64,000 nt of DNA from Stenotrophomonas sp. Ste86 (GCF_024519465.1 NZ_JALJRW010000019.1:1-64000); one strand, 5' to 3'. Shown: positions 47,474-56,593, counted from the first letter of the stretch. Numbers and translations: made by a program. The notes: generated by a model from the letters alone, not told the origin.

Positions 47474-48046
47474 TTACCAGCTGAAGCGCGGGCCGACCGA
47501 CCATTCCTTGTCACCATGGCGATCCATCTTGATGTCGCCGTTGATGCCCCAGTTCTGGTTCAACTTCACCTGGCCACCCAGGCGGCCGTAGAACTGGCCA
47601 TCCGGATTGACGCCGTGCTTCTTGCTGTAATCCTCGTAGCCGGCCATCGCATAGACTTCGGCGTGCTGGCCGAACGCGGTACGGATACCGGCTTCAGCGC
47701 TGTAGCCGTTGAAGTCCAGGCCTTCCTTCGGGTCGAACTTGTTGTAGGCAACGCGGCCCACGAAGTCGGTGCTGTTGCCGATTTCCTGGTTGTAGCCAAC
47801 GCCGACGCGCCACTGGTCAACCTTGAAGTTGCCGATGTCGGTCTTCTGCTGGTTGTACTCACCGAAGGCGTGGAAGTTCGGCAGGAACGCATAGGAACCC
47901 TTCACGCCCCAACCATCGGCCTTGCCGCCGTCTGCGTCGGTCTTGACGTAGTCGCCTTCGGCGTAGTTGTAGGACAGGCCTTCAGCAGCCGAAGCGGCGA
48001 ACGGCAGGGCGGCGGCGAGGGCCAGGGCAATCAACGAAGTCTTCAT
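47474..48046 (-). CDS. ax21: Ax21-family outer-membrane beta-barrel protein
   Basis: A 190-residue protein with a signal peptide (MKTSLIALALAAALPFAASA) and an eight-strand-like barrel ending VGPRFSW. The stretches LSYNYAEGDYVKTDADGG and GYNQEIGNSTDFVGRVAY match the Xanthomonas/Stenotrophomonas Ax21 family. Claims that Ax21 is a quorum-sensing or XA21-activating signal were largely withdrawn, so an outer-membrane or vesicle protein is the safe call. GC use is lower than in neighbours, suggesting high expression. Confidence 0.88.
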   Translation of the reverse strand: MKTSLIALALAAALPFAASAAEGLSYNYAEGDYVKTDADGGKADGWGVKGSYAFLPNFHAFGEYNQQKTDIGNFKVDQWRVGVGYNQEIGNSTDFVGRVAYNKFDPKEGLDFNGYSAEAGIRTAFGQHAEVYAMAGYEDYSKKHGVNPDGQFYGRLGGQVKLNQNWGINGDIKMDRHGDKEWSVGPRFSW

Positions 48047-48107
48047 GGGGGTACACCTTTTTGTCGTGAACTGCTTGCAGCCAGCGCGGACGCCGCTCTG
48101 CATCGGG

Positions 48108-48135
48108 AATGTAAATTCTCCGTTATTCGCCACAA
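48108..48135 (-). promoter_or_regulatory. candidate ax21 promoter
   Basis: On the minus strand TTGTGG (48135-48130), a 16-nt spacer and TACATT (48113-48108), about 60 bases before the ax21 ATG. Confidence 0.45.
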
Positions 48136-48740
48136 CCCGCCCTGAAGTCGATAGGTTTCATATCAGTGAATTTTTGGCGGCGGTTCAGTTGCGCTCTGGC
48201 ATATACGCGCGCGCTGCGATTTCAGCGGGAAACAGCGCTGAAGCTGTGCATGCGGCGTGATCCTGGCGACGTTGATGCTGAACAACAAGGGAAGGCCACG
48301 GCGCCGTGCGGCGATACGCCAGCATCGGCAAACAGCAATTGGAATCTGGTCACGACGATGCCCTTTCGGGGCGTCACGCGTTGGGGAAGCCGCTCTTGGG
48401 GAGTAGTCGGCTAACGCGTCCATCCTCCGTGATACACCGGCAACGCAACGGAGGCGTTGCTCAGGTCGCTCGTGTGGGCGTCCTTTCCGGCTCCCCATCT
48501 TCGATGGAATGCGTCAGCCCCGATATCAGGATCTTCCTCGTCGGCGTTCGGATTTTTCTGACCCCATACGCGCATGGATGCCTGCGTATTGTACAACCCG
48601 TTGAATTTACTGAAATTTACCAGTCAGGGCGATCCTCATCACATCGACAAAGTGCACTGCGGCGCACTGTCGATCGTTCTCCCCCTGATTCGTCGTATGC
48701 AGTGAAGGCGCCCATTCCGGTGCGCCATCCGGAGCTTGGC
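48136..48740. other. 600-bp gene-poor stretch between ax21 and the DUF1428 gene
   Basis: No reading frame here shows protein-like sequence. The segment is less GC-rich than its surroundings. It contains several hairpins, including the one listed at 48376-48419 and GTGC-ACTGCGGC-GCAC near 48650. It could hold a small RNA, a decayed gene or a remnant of a lost insertion. Confidence 0.5.
48376..48419 (+). ncRNA. bulged stem-loop, possible small RNA or terminator element
   Basis: ACGCGTT (48376-48382) pairs with AACGCGT (48413-48419). After a 5-nt bulge GGGGA, AGCCG (48388-48392) pairs with CGGCT (48408-48412), closing a 15-nt loop containing GGGGAG. Twelve base pairs in two blocks with a one-sided bulge look like structured RNA. 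No expression evidence. Confidence 0.3.
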
Positions 48741-49103
48741 ATGGCTTATATCGATGGATTCGTAATCGCCGTCCCCACCGCGAACAAGGACGCATTCCTC
48801 AAGCACGCACAGATGTGTGATGCGATCTGCATCGAGCACGGCGCCACCCGCGTGGTGGAGTGCTGGGGCGATGATGTGCCGCACGGCAAACAGACCGACT
48901 TCCATCGTGCGGTGGAGGCCAAGGCGGATGAAACGGTGCTTTTTTCGTGGATCGAATGGCCGGACAAGGCCACCCGCGATGCCGGCATGCAGAAGATGAT
49001 GGATGACCCGCGCATGGATCCGGAAACCAATCCGATGCCGTTCGATGGCAAGCGGATGATCTACGGCGGCTTTGTGCCGGTGGTGGAGCTGAGCGGGACG
49101 TAA
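48741..49103 (+). CDS. DUF1428 (YbaA-like) protein
   Basis: A 120-residue ferredoxin-fold-like protein: MAYIDGFVIAVPTANKDAFLKHA at the start, then ECWGDDVPHGKQTDFHRAVEAK and a conserved end GKRMIYGGFVPVVE. This pattern is that of DUF1428/YbaA. Function unknown. ATG at 48741 preceded by GGAG. Confidence 0.88.
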   Translation: MAYIDGFVIAVPTANKDAFLKHAQMCDAICIEHGATRVVECWGDDVPHGKQTDFHRAVEAKADETVLFSWIEWPDKATRDAGMQKMMDDPRMDPETNPMPFDGKRMIYGGFVPVVELSGT

Positions 49104-49191
49104 GGACTTCATCCGGGCCACACAGTGGCCCCATCGTCCGCCCACGCCGAGGCAGGATCCTGACCGCTCTACGGTCATCGGTCCTGCCGCG

Positions 49192-49761
49192 ATGTCATCC
49201 CTTGCCGGCCATGCCTGCGCTGGCCTCACCGCCTTCCTGTGCTGGAACGCGCGCGCGCCGGCGCCCTCGCGGGCGGCGATAGTGCCGTTCGTGTTCCTCG
49301 CGGTGTGTCCGGACCTGGACTATCTGGGGATCTGGCTGCTCGGCTATGGCGCCAACCCGCGTCTCACCCACAGCCTGTTGTTCGCATTGATCGCGGCGGT
49401 GGCCGCGAACCGGATGGCGAAGGCCGTTGGCGTCCAACTGGCGCTGCCGTGGCTGCTGGCGGCCAGCGCCCCGCACCCACTGCTGGATCTGCTGGTGGGC
49501 GCGCATCCGGTGCCGCTGTTCTGGCCACTGCAGGCTGAGGTGTCCCTGCCGGGTGTGCTGCCCAGTGCCGGCGCGCTGAAGTTCGACAACGTCTATCTGT
49601 GGCGCAACCTGCTGATCGAATTGGGGGTGTTGCTGCCGGTGTTTGCCGCGCTGGTTGTGATGGCGCGCGGTGCGGCGTTGCGCCGATGGCATACCTGGGC
49701 GCTGTGCGTTGCGCCGGTCTGGGCCGCGTTTGTCGCCTGGTCGATCAGCCTGCCGCGTTGA
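49192..49761 (+). CDS. YdjM-like membrane-bound metal-dependent hydrolase
   Basis: A 189-residue integral membrane protein with about five spans. Metal-type residues recur as in the YdjM/DUF457 family: H near the N-terminus (LAGHACAGL), PDLDYLGIWLLG and RLTHSLLFALIAA. In E. coli ydjM is LexA-regulated; I see no LexA box here. Substrate unknown. Confidence 0.8.
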   Translation: MSSLAGHACAGLTAFLCWNARAPAPSRAAIVPFVFLAVCPDLDYLGIWLLGYGANPRLTHSLLFALIAAVAANRMAKAVGVQLALPWLLAASAPHPLLDLLVGAHPVPLFWPLQAEVSLPGVLPSAGALKFDNVYLWRNLLIELGVLLPVFAALVVMARGAALRRWHTWALCVAPVWAAFVAWSISLPR

Positions 49762-49812
49762 CGCCTGCAGGGCGGCACACGCCGTCGTAGTCGCAGCGTT
49801 GGTCGAACGCGC

Positions 49813-50481
49813 TCAGCGTGCGTGGCCGCTGTCGTCGTCGGCGCCGTGGCCCATGCCCATGCCCATGCCGCCACCGGCCATGCCGCCACCGCCACCGCCA
49901 GCTTTGCCGCCGGCCTTGTCGCCGTCCCCCTTGCCCTTCGCAACGGCGCTGGGACGGGCCGGCCCCTGCTGCGGGATGGCCACGCTGGCCGGGATCGGCG
50001 CGAGGTCGAGCGCTGCGCGGATGAAGTCGCGCAGCGACACCACCAGTTCAGCGGTCTGCACCGGGCGCCCCTGCGCCAGTTCGGTGGCCGCGCGCGCGGC
50101 CAGCCGCACCTGGTCATCGGTGCCGAGCAGGATGATGTCCGACAGTGCGGCTTCCACCGCGTCGCGGATGCGCCGCGCGCGATCGCTGCCGGCGTCGATG
50201 CCGTCGGGCAATGACAGCGCATCGTCCGGCGCGGCGCGGTGCAGGTCGCGCAGATGGCGTGGGTCCACATGCAGCGTACCGGTGAACGACCCGCCCAGGA
50301 CCTTGTAGGCGGCGATCAGCGTGCGCAGGCGTTCGTTGATCTGCCGGTTCTCGCGCTCGCGCCGCTGCTGCAGGGTCTGCATCACCAGCAGCCGGATGCC
50401 GACGCCGATCAGGGTGATCACCGCCAACCCCACCAGGGTGGAAAGCATGGCCTGCCAGGAACTGAAATCTAGACCGCGCAT
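49813..50481 (-). CDS. membrane-anchored hypothetical protein with Gly/Met-rich tail
   Basis: A 222-residue protein: one N-terminal membrane span (MLSTLVGLAVITLIGVGIRL), a cytoplasmic basic helix (QQRRERENRQINERLRTL), a mainly helical domain and a striking C-terminal low-complexity tail of Gly, Met and His (GGKAGGGGGGMAGGG, then MGMGMGHG). The Met/His tail could bind a soft metal such as copper, which is only a suggestion. Start ATG at 50481 with GGGAG upstream. Confidence 0.75.
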   Translation of the reverse strand: MRGLDFSSWQAMLSTLVGLAVITLIGVGIRLLVMQTLQQRRERENRQINERLRTLIAAYKVLGGSFTGTLHVDPRHLRDLHRAAPDDALSLPDGIDAGSDRARRIRDAVEAALSDIILLGTDDQVRLAARAATELAQGRPVQTAELVVSLRDFIRAALDLAPIPASVAIPQQGPARPSAVAKGKGDGDKAGGKAGGGGGGMAGGGMGMGMGHGADDDSGHAR

Positions 50482-50599
50482 GGCGTCTCCCTTGTCGAGG
50501 GGCAACCCTAGCAGGGCGCGTGGACAGACTACGTCGACAGAGGTCGTTCGCCCGCGGCGGTGAGGCTCACCGTACCGGCACTGCGCGACACCGGCGCCC

Positions 50600-51349
50600 T
50601 CACCCGCACTTGGAATACCCGCAGTTCAAACACGTCGCACACCCATCCAGGATCACCAGCGCCTGGGTGTTGCACTTGTGGCACATGCTGGCGCTCGGCG
50701 GGAAGCTCGTACCATCGCCGGTCACGACCAGGTCTTCCTCGTGGTCGGCGGTGCTGTCGGGGGCGTGCTGCTCGTACTGGCGGCGCTTGTCGGCGATCAG
50801 CGCGCGTTGCGCCGGGCTCAGCTCGGGGTCGTGCAGCAGGCCGATCGACTTGAGGTGCGCTTCGATGATGCTGCCCAGCTCGGCCACCAGCGAGGGCATG
50901 TAGACGCCGCCGGCCTTGTAGTAGCCACCGCGCGGGTCGAACACGGCCTTCATTTCTTCGACCAGGAACGTCACGTCGCCGCCCTTGCGGAACACCGCGG
51001 ACATGATCCGGGTCAGCGCGACGATCCACTGGAAATGCTCCATCGACTTGGAGTTGATGAACACTTCGAACGGGCGCCGCAGCTCATGCTCGGTGCCGGG
51101 GTTGAGCACGATGTCGTTGATGGTCACGTAGAAGGCGTGCTCCACCAGCGGGGATTTGATCTTGTAGGTATTGCCGATCAACACGTCGGGGCGCTCGATG
51201 CGCTCGTGCATCTGCACGATGTTGTCGGAGGGTGCCAGGGCCGGGGCGGTGGCGAGGGCGGGCGCTGCATTGGCAGCGGCCTGGCGCGTCTTCTCCTCGG
51301 GGGTGAGCACGGCGTAGCCCTTGATCTTCTGGTCGATCCTGACAGCCAT
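50600..51349 (-). CDS. nrdJb: NrdJb, TSCPD-domain component of class II ribonucleotide reductase
   Basis: A 249-residue protein carrying the TSCPD-type domain (VLIGNTYKIKSPLVEHAFYVTIND; FEVFINSKSMEHFQW) that in single-chain NrdJ is fused C-terminally. It ends in a cysteine cluster, CHKCNTQALV and CATCLNCGYSKCG, suitable for zinc binding and possibly for reducing the catalytic subunit. The nrdJa gene is upstream on the same strand, with the histone-like gene between. Start ATG at 51349. Confidence 0.85.
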   Translation of the reverse strand: MAVRIDQKIKGYAVLTPEEKTRQAAANAAPALATAPALAPSDNIVQMHERIERPDVLIGNTYKIKSPLVEHAFYVTINDIVLNPGTEHELRRPFEVFINSKSMEHFQWIVALTRIMSAVFRKGGDVTFLVEEMKAVFDPRGGYYKAGGVYMPSLVAELGSIIEAHLKSIGLLHDPELSPAQRALIADKRRQYEQHAPDSTADHEEDLVVTGDGTSFPPSASMCHKCNTQALVILDGCATCLNCGYSKCG

Positions 51350-51436
51350 GGTGCGGTTCCTCGTGCGCCTGCAGGGAGTACCCGTCTGCGACCGCGTCAC
51401 GGCACCTGCCCGGAGGCAGGCGCCGTGCTTACCGAC

Positions 51437-52390
51437 TTACTTGCGGCCGCGCTTGGCCGGGGCCTTGCGGGCCACGGTCTTGGCAGCGCTGGCGCGCTTG
51501 GCCGGAGCAGCCTTGCGGGCTACGGTCTTCTTGGCCACGGCCTTCTTGGCGGTCGCGGTCTTCTTGGCCACAGCCTTCTTGGCCACGGCGACCTTCTTGC
51601 CGACGGTCTTGCGGGCAACGGCGGTCTTCTTGCCGACCACCTTCTTGGCCGCGGTGGTCTTCTTGCCAACGACCTTCTTGGCCGCTGCGGTCTTCCTGGT
51701 CACGGCCTTCTTGGCGGTGGCGACTTTCTTGCCGACCACCTTCTTGGCGGCGGCGGTCTTCTTGCCGACGACCTTCTTGGCCACGGTCGACTTCTTGGCG
51801 ACCGTCTTCTTGGCCACGGCGACCTTCTTGCCGACGGCCTTCTTGGCGACGGCGGTCTTCTTGCCAACCACCTTCTTGGCGGTCGCGGTCTTCTTGGCGA
51901 CAGTCTTCTTGGCCACGGCAACCTTCTTGCCGACGACCTTCTTGGCGGCGGCGGTCTTCTTGGTCACGGCCTTCTTGGCGGTGGCGACCTTCTTGCCGGC
52001 AACCTTCTTGGCGGCCTTGGTGGTCTTGGTCACGGCCTTCTCGGCGGCGGCCTTCTTCTTGGCAACCTGCTTCTTCAGCGAGGCAGCTTCGGCCTTGGCG
52101 TTGCTCTTGGCCGCTTCCAGCTTCTTCTTGGCGCTGGCCAGGGTCTTGCCGACCGACTTGGCCGCCTTGTCAGCCTTCTTGGCGACGGTCTTCTCGGCCT
52201 TCTGCACGGCCTTCTTGACCTTGGCAACCTGGGTGGTGGCAGCCTTGCGTGCGCGCTTGACGGTCTTCTTCACCGAGGCAACCGCATCTTCAGTGGTGGT
52301 GGCGATGGCCTCGCCCACTTTGCCAGCCACTTCCTTCACTTCGTCGACGCCCTGGGTCAGGGTCGCGGTCACACCATTGCCGTTGCTCAT
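51437..52390 (-). CDS. histone H1-like Lys/Ala-rich repeat protein
   Basis: A 317-residue, very basic protein. Residues 1-50 are mixed ([20 protein letters not shown]), then the chain is almost entirely Lys, Ala, Val and Thr, with heptad-like repeats such as [10 protein letters not shown]. It ends KAPAKRGRK. Such proteins (H1-like, AlgP-like) bind DNA through an unstructured basic tail and compact the nucleoid. AGGAGG lies six bases before the ATG, so expression should be strong. It has its own 181-bp upstream gap with a -10-like TATAGC near 52435. The DNA repeats make its length unstable. Confidence 0.85.
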   Translation of the reverse strand: MSNGNGVTATLTQGVDEVKEVAGKVGEAIATTTEDAVASVKKTVKRARKAATTQVAKVKKAVQKAEKTVAKKADKAAKSVGKTLASAKKKLEAAKSNAKAEAASLKKQVAKKKAAAEKAVTKTTKAAKKVAGKKVATAKKAVTKKTAAAKKVVGKKVAVAKKTVAKKTATAKKVVGKKTAVAKKAVGKKVAVAKKTVAKKSTVAKKVVGKKTAAAKKVVGKKVATAKKAVTRKTAAAKKVVGKKTTAAKKVVGKKTAVARKTVGKKVAVAKKAVAKKTATAKKAVAKKTVARKAAPAKRASAAKTVARKAPAKRGRK

Positions 52391-52571
52391 GATTGCCTCC
52401 TATAGGGGCTGGTTAGTCAAATCGCTGGCGATGCTATACCGGCGCGGTCCATCGTGGAACGGTCTTGTCGCAGCCCATGAGCCGCATCTGTGCTTGGCGG
52501 GCCGGCGATGCGTGCGCCCGGGCAACCGGGCATCTGCAGCAAACCCCTTTAAAACAGCTTCCGTACATGAA

Positions 52572-54728
52572 TCAGAACTTGCCGTAGTAGCCCTCCTTGA
52601 GCGCGTCGAACAGATTGGCGGCGGTGTGCAATTGACCGTCGTACTCGATCTGTTCGTTGCCCTTTACCTCCACAACTGCGCCGTCTTCGAGCTCGAAACG
52701 GTAGGTGGTGTTCTCCAGATCGGCCTCCTTGACCAGCACGCCCTGGAACGCGGCCGGGTTGAAACGGAAGGTGGTGCAGCCCTTCAATCCCTGCGCATGG
52801 GCGTAGCGGTAGATGTCCTTGAACTGCTCGTAGGGGTAGTCGGTGGGGACGTTGGCGGTCTTGGAGATCGAGCTGTCCACCCACTTCTGCGCGGCGGCCT
52901 GGACATCGACGTGGGCCTCGGGCGAAATGTCGTCGGCAGCGATGAAGTAGGCCGGCAGCCGGGCGTCCTGCGCTTCTGCAAACGGCATCGCGCGCGGGTT
53001 GACCCGGTGGCGGTAGGCCAGCAGTTCGTAGGAGAACACGTCCACCTTCGCCTTGCTGTTGCGGCCCTCGACGATCACGTTGCGGCTGTAGTGGTGGGCA
53101 AAGGATGGCTCGATGCCGTTGGAGGCGTTGTTTGCCAGCGACAGGCTGATGGTGCCGGTGGGGGCGATCGAGCTGTGGTGGGTAAAGCGCGCGCCGACCT
53201 CGGCCAGTTCCGCCACCAGCGCCGGGGCGACCTCGGCGATGCGCTGCATGTAACGGCTGTAGCGCGCGTGCAGCACCCTGCCCTCCACCTGCTGGCCAAC
53301 CCGCCAGCCGTCGTCGACCATCTCCGGGCGTTGGCGCAGCATCGCCGCGGTCACCTCGACGGTCTCCTGCATGATCGGCGCCGGCCCTTTTTCGCGGGCC
53401 AGCGCCAGCCCGGTTTCCCAGCCGGCGATGGCCATCTCGCGGGCCACGTCCTCGGTGAACGCGCACGAGGCCGGGTCGCCATAGGTCATCTGCAGCATCG
53501 CCAGGGTCGAGCCGAGGCCGAGGAAGCCCATTCCGTGCCGGCGCTTGCGCAGGATCTCCTGGCGCTGCTGTTCCAGCGGCAGGCCATTGACCTCGACCAC
53601 GTTGTCGAGCATGCGGGTGAACACCCGCACCACCTCCTTGTATTGGTCCCAGTCGAAGCGGGCCTGCGCGGTGAACGGGTCGCGCACGAAGCGGGTGAGG
53701 TTGACCGAGCCGAGCAGGCAGGCGCCGTAGGGCGGCAGCGGCTGCTCCCCGCACGGGTTGGTCGCGCGGATGTCTTCGCACCACCAGGCGTTGTTCATCT
53801 CGTTGACCCGGTCGATGAGGATGAAACCGGGCTCGGCATAGTCGTAGGTGGACACCATGATCATGTCCCACAGGTGCCGCGCACGCAGCTGGCCATACAC
53901 CCGGCAGGCGACCAGGCCATCCTCGCGCACCACGTACCCGCGATGGGTCGGCCACGACCGCCACTGCACCTGTGCCTGGTCGGCCAGGTCCTGGTCGGCC
54001 GCTTCGGCGCGGGTCAGCGGGAACAGCAGCGGCCAGTCGGCATCGTCTTCGATGGCCTGCATGAAGCCGTCGGTGATCAGCAGCGACAGGTTGAACTGGC
54101 GCAGCCGGCCGTCCTCGCGCTTGGCGCGGATGAACTCGCGCACGTCCGGATGCGACACATCGAAGGTACCCATCTGCGCACCGCGCCGCCCCCCGGCCGA
54201 GGACACGGTGAAACACATCTTGTCGAAGATATCCATGAAGGACATCGGCCCGGAGGTGTGCGCGCCGGCCCCGGCGACGAACGCCCCGCGCGGTCGCAAC
54301 GTACTGAACTCATAGCCGATGCCGCAGCCGGCCTTGAGGGTGAGCCCGGCTTCGTGGACCTTCTGCAGGATGCCGTCCATCGAGTCTTCGATGGTGCCCG
54401 AGACGGTGCAGTTGATCGTGCTGGTGGCCGGCTTGTGCGCCTGCGCGCCGGCGTTGGAGATGATCCGCCCGGCCGGGATCGCGCCACGGCGCAGTGCCCA
54501 GGTGAAGCGCTCGTTCCAGTGCTGGCGCAGTTCGGCGGTGGTTTCCGCATCGGCCAGCGCGCGGGCCACGCGCAGGTAGGTGGCGTCGATGTCCGCATCC
54601 AGCGGTTCGCCCTGCCGGGTCTTGAGGCGGTATTTGCGGTCCCAGATATCCAGCGAGGCCGGCTGCAGCGGTACGCCGTCGGCATCGGCGCCTGCGTCGC
54701 GGATCTGGTCCAGGGGCAGCGTGCTCAT
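52572..54728 (-). CDS. nrdJa: NrdJa, adenosylcobalamin-dependent (class II) ribonucleotide reductase
   Basis: Reduces ribonucleotides to deoxyribonucleotides with a B12 radical, with or without oxygen. The 718-residue protein has an N-terminal NrdJ domain, SAGGRRGAQMGTFDVSHPDV, the loop NPCGEQPLPPYGACLLGSVNL with active-site cysteine and Glu, and SIAPTGTISLSL near the radical barrel. It lacks a TSCPD C-terminus, which is supplied by nrdJb, as in Pseudomonas. Start ATG at 54728. The leader of about 125 nt is structured. Confidence 0.94.
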   Translation of the reverse strand: MSTLPLDQIRDAGADADGVPLQPASLDIWDRKYRLKTRQGEPLDADIDATYLRVARALADAETTAELRQHWNERFTWALRRGAIPAGRIISNAGAQAHKPATSTINCTVSGTIEDSMDGILQKVHEAGLTLKAGCGIGYEFSTLRPRGAFVAGAGAHTSGPMSFMDIFDKMCFTVSSAGGRRGAQMGTFDVSHPDVREFIRAKREDGRLRQFNLSLLITDGFMQAIEDDADWPLLFPLTRAEAADQDLADQAQVQWRSWPTHRGYVVREDGLVACRVYGQLRARHLWDMIMVSTYDYAEPGFILIDRVNEMNNAWWCEDIRATNPCGEQPLPPYGACLLGSVNLTRFVRDPFTAQARFDWDQYKEVVRVFTRMLDNVVEVNGLPLEQQRQEILRKRRHGMGFLGLGSTLAMLQMTYGDPASCAFTEDVAREMAIAGWETGLALAREKGPAPIMQETVEVTAAMLRQRPEMVDDGWRVGQQVEGRVLHARYSRYMQRIAEVAPALVAELAEVGARFTHHSSIAPTGTISLSLANNASNGIEPSFAHHYSRNVIVEGRNSKAKVDVFSYELLAYRHRVNPRAMPFAEAQDARLPAYFIAADDISPEAHVDVQAAAQKWVDSSISKTANVPTDYPYEQFKDIYRYAHAQGLKGCTTFRFNPAAFQGVLVKEADLENTTYRFELEDGAVVEVKGNEQIEYDGQLHTAANLFDALKEGYYGKF

Positions 54729-54783
54729 CGCAGGGCAGGCTCCATCAGGCACGGGCCACGGCCTGATCGTTGACGGCGTGTCG

Positions 54784-54818
54784 TTGCCCCGGACAGCAAA
54801 CCCAACCTCTTGGGGCAA
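54784..54818 (-). promoter_or_regulatory. inverted repeat in the nrdJa leader
   Basis: TTGCCCC (54784-54790) and GGGGCAA (54812-54818) form a perfect 7-bp stem around 21 nt that itself contains CCAACCT. It lies between the nrdJa promoter and start codon, so it is in the transcript. No B12-box (GCCACTG-like) was found, so a cobalamin riboswitch is not supported. Confidence 0.45.
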
Positions 54819-54859
54819 TCCTGATCGGCAACGCAACATCTTGTGGCCGATGCCTTCCC

Positions 54860-54887
54860 AGCTTACCCCTGCCGAAGGCGCTGTCAA
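54860..54887 (-). promoter_or_regulatory. nrdJa promoter
   Basis: Minus strand TTGACA (54887-54882), a 16-nt spacer and TAAGCT (54865-54860), about 130 bases before the nrdJa ATG. The 304-bp divergent gap to the protease gene holds no other feature that I can support. Confidence 0.6.
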
Positions 54888-55032
54888 CGCCGACCGAAGG
54901 CCGCAGCGCCTGGAACGGCGGGGGCGAATGCAGGCCGATTTCATTCGCGGTTTAGGCGCGGGCGGACACACTCATTCAGCTTGCTTTACCGTATGCATGT
55001 CTTTACCTCTTTCGATACGGAACCGCCGGACC

Positions 55033-56460
55033 ATGCGACCGCTCCCGACTCTGCTCACGCTGGCCTTTGCCGCCGCCTTCGGTGGCTTCACCGCCACGGC
55101 CATCAACGCGCATCTGGACAACCGTGCCGAAGCGGCACCGGTGTCGCTGGCCATTCCCGCCACGGCCGCACTGCCGGCAGCGGTCGCCGGGCAGACGGTG
55201 CCGTCGCTGGCACCGATGCTGGAGCGGGTGATGCCGGCGGTGGTGAGCGTCAACACCAAGCAGGTGGTGCGCGTGCGCAACCCGTTCTTCAACGATCCGA
55301 TCCTGCGCCGGCTGTTCCCCGAAGTGCCGCAGGAACGCATCAACGAATCGCTGGGCTCGGGGGTGATCATCGACGCCAGCGCGGGTCTGGTGCTGACCAA
55401 CCACCACGTCATCGACAACGCCGACGACGTGCAGGTGACGCTGGCCGACGGGCGCACGGTGAAGGCCGAGTTCCTCGGTTCGGACCGCGATACCGACATC
55501 GCGCTGATCCGCATCCCCGCCGACAAGCTCACCGCGCTGCCGCTGGGCAACAGCGAACAGCTGCGCGTGGGCGACTTCGTGGTGGCCATCGGCAACCCGT
55601 TCGGCTTCAGCCAGACGGTGACCTCGGGCATCGTCTCGGCGGTGGGCCGAAGCGGCATCCGCGGGCTGGGCTACCAGAACTTCATCCAGACCGATGCGTC
55701 GATCAACCCGGGCAACTCCGGTGGCGCGCTGGTCAACCTGCAGGGCCAGCTGGTGGGCATCAATACGGCCAGCTTCAATCCGCAGGGCAGCATGGCCGGC
55801 AACATCGGCCTGGGCCTGGCCATTCCGTCCAACCTTGCCCGCGACGTGGTCGACCAGTTGGTCAAGCATGGCGTGGTGGTGCGCGGCACGCTCGGCGTGG
55901 AAGCGCAGAACCTCACCCAGCAGATCGCCCAGGGGCTGGGCCTGACCGAATCGCGTGGCGCGCTGGTGACGCGCGTGCTGGCAGGGTCCGGCGCCGCCGC
56001 GGCCGGGCTGCGGCCGGGCGATGTGGTGGTGAGCGCCAACGGCCAGCGCGTGGACAGCGCGCAGGCCCTGCACAACGTGGAAGGGCTGACCCCGGTCGGC
56101 AGCACGCTGAGCCTGGACATCCGCCGCGATGGCAAGCCGCTGCAGCTCAAGGCCACGCTGAAGGAACAGGCGCGTGCGGTCAGCGGCGATACGCTGGATC
56201 CGCGCCTGGTCGGGGCTACCTTCGTGGACCTGCCCGAATCGCTGCGCCAGGCCGGTATCAGTGGCGTGCAGGTAAGCGAGGTCAAGCGCGGCAGCCGCGC
56301 GGCCACGTCGGGATTGGCCGCCGGCGATGTCATCACCGAAACCAGCGCCGGTGAATTTGCCGACCTGGCCAGCTGGCGCGCCAACTTCCAGCAACGCCCG
56401 CCGCAACTGGTGCTGCGCATCGTGCGCGGCAACACGCCTGGCGTGCTGGTGATGCGCTGA
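55033..56460 (+). CDS. Do-family serine endoprotease (DegP/DegQ type)
   Basis: Periplasmic protease/chaperone for misfolded envelope proteins. The 475-residue protein has a signal peptide, trypsin-like domain with H in TNHHVID, D in DRDTDIALIRI and S in TDASINPGNSGGAL, then PDZ1 (LRPGDVVVSANGQRVDSAQ) and PDZ2 (SGLAAGDVITETSAGEF). Two PDZ domains and a short LA loop favour DegQ/MucD over DegS. In-frame ATGs upstream (54997) are alternatives. Divergent from nrdJa. Confidence 0.93.
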   Translation: MRPLPTLLTLAFAAAFGGFTATAINAHLDNRAEAAPVSLAIPATAALPAAVAGQTVPSLAPMLERVMPAVVSVNTKQVVRVRNPFFNDPILRRLFPEVPQERINESLGSGVIIDASAGLVLTNHHVIDNADDVQVTLADGRTVKAEFLGSDRDTDIALIRIPADKLTALPLGNSEQLRVGDFVVAIGNPFGFSQTVTSGIVSAVGRSGIRGLGYQNFIQTDASINPGNSGGALVNLQGQLVGINTASFNPQGSMAGNIGLGLAIPSNLARDVVDQLVKHGVVVRGTLGVEAQNLTQQIAQGLGLTESRGALVTRVLAGSGAAAAGLRPGDVVVSANGQRVDSAQALHNVEGLTPVGSTLSLDIRRDGKPLQLKATLKEQARAVSGDTLDPRLVGATFVDLPESLRQAGISGVQVSEVKRGSRAATSGLAAGDVITETSAGEFADLASWRANFQQRPPQLVLRIVRGNTPGVLVMR

Positions 56461-56593
56461 ACGGCTCAGCCGGTCTTCGCGCGCAACTCACGGGGCGTAA
56501 CACGCCCTACACCCGGCCGATGCTATTACCTTGCGTTCGTTATCGGGGTCCCTCCCCGGTCACCTTCCCCATCGCACATAACGGAGAGTCACG

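Noticed and set aside
51321-54773. 1150-codon plus-strand open frame opposite nrdJa and the histone-like gene
   Set aside because: Antisense of repetitive and conserved genes; the Leu/Ala/Phe repeats simply mirror the Lys-rich repeats.
54729-54860. Cobalamin riboswitch upstream of nrdJa
   Set aside because: No B12-box-like sequence or the expected multi-stem layout could be found in the short leader.
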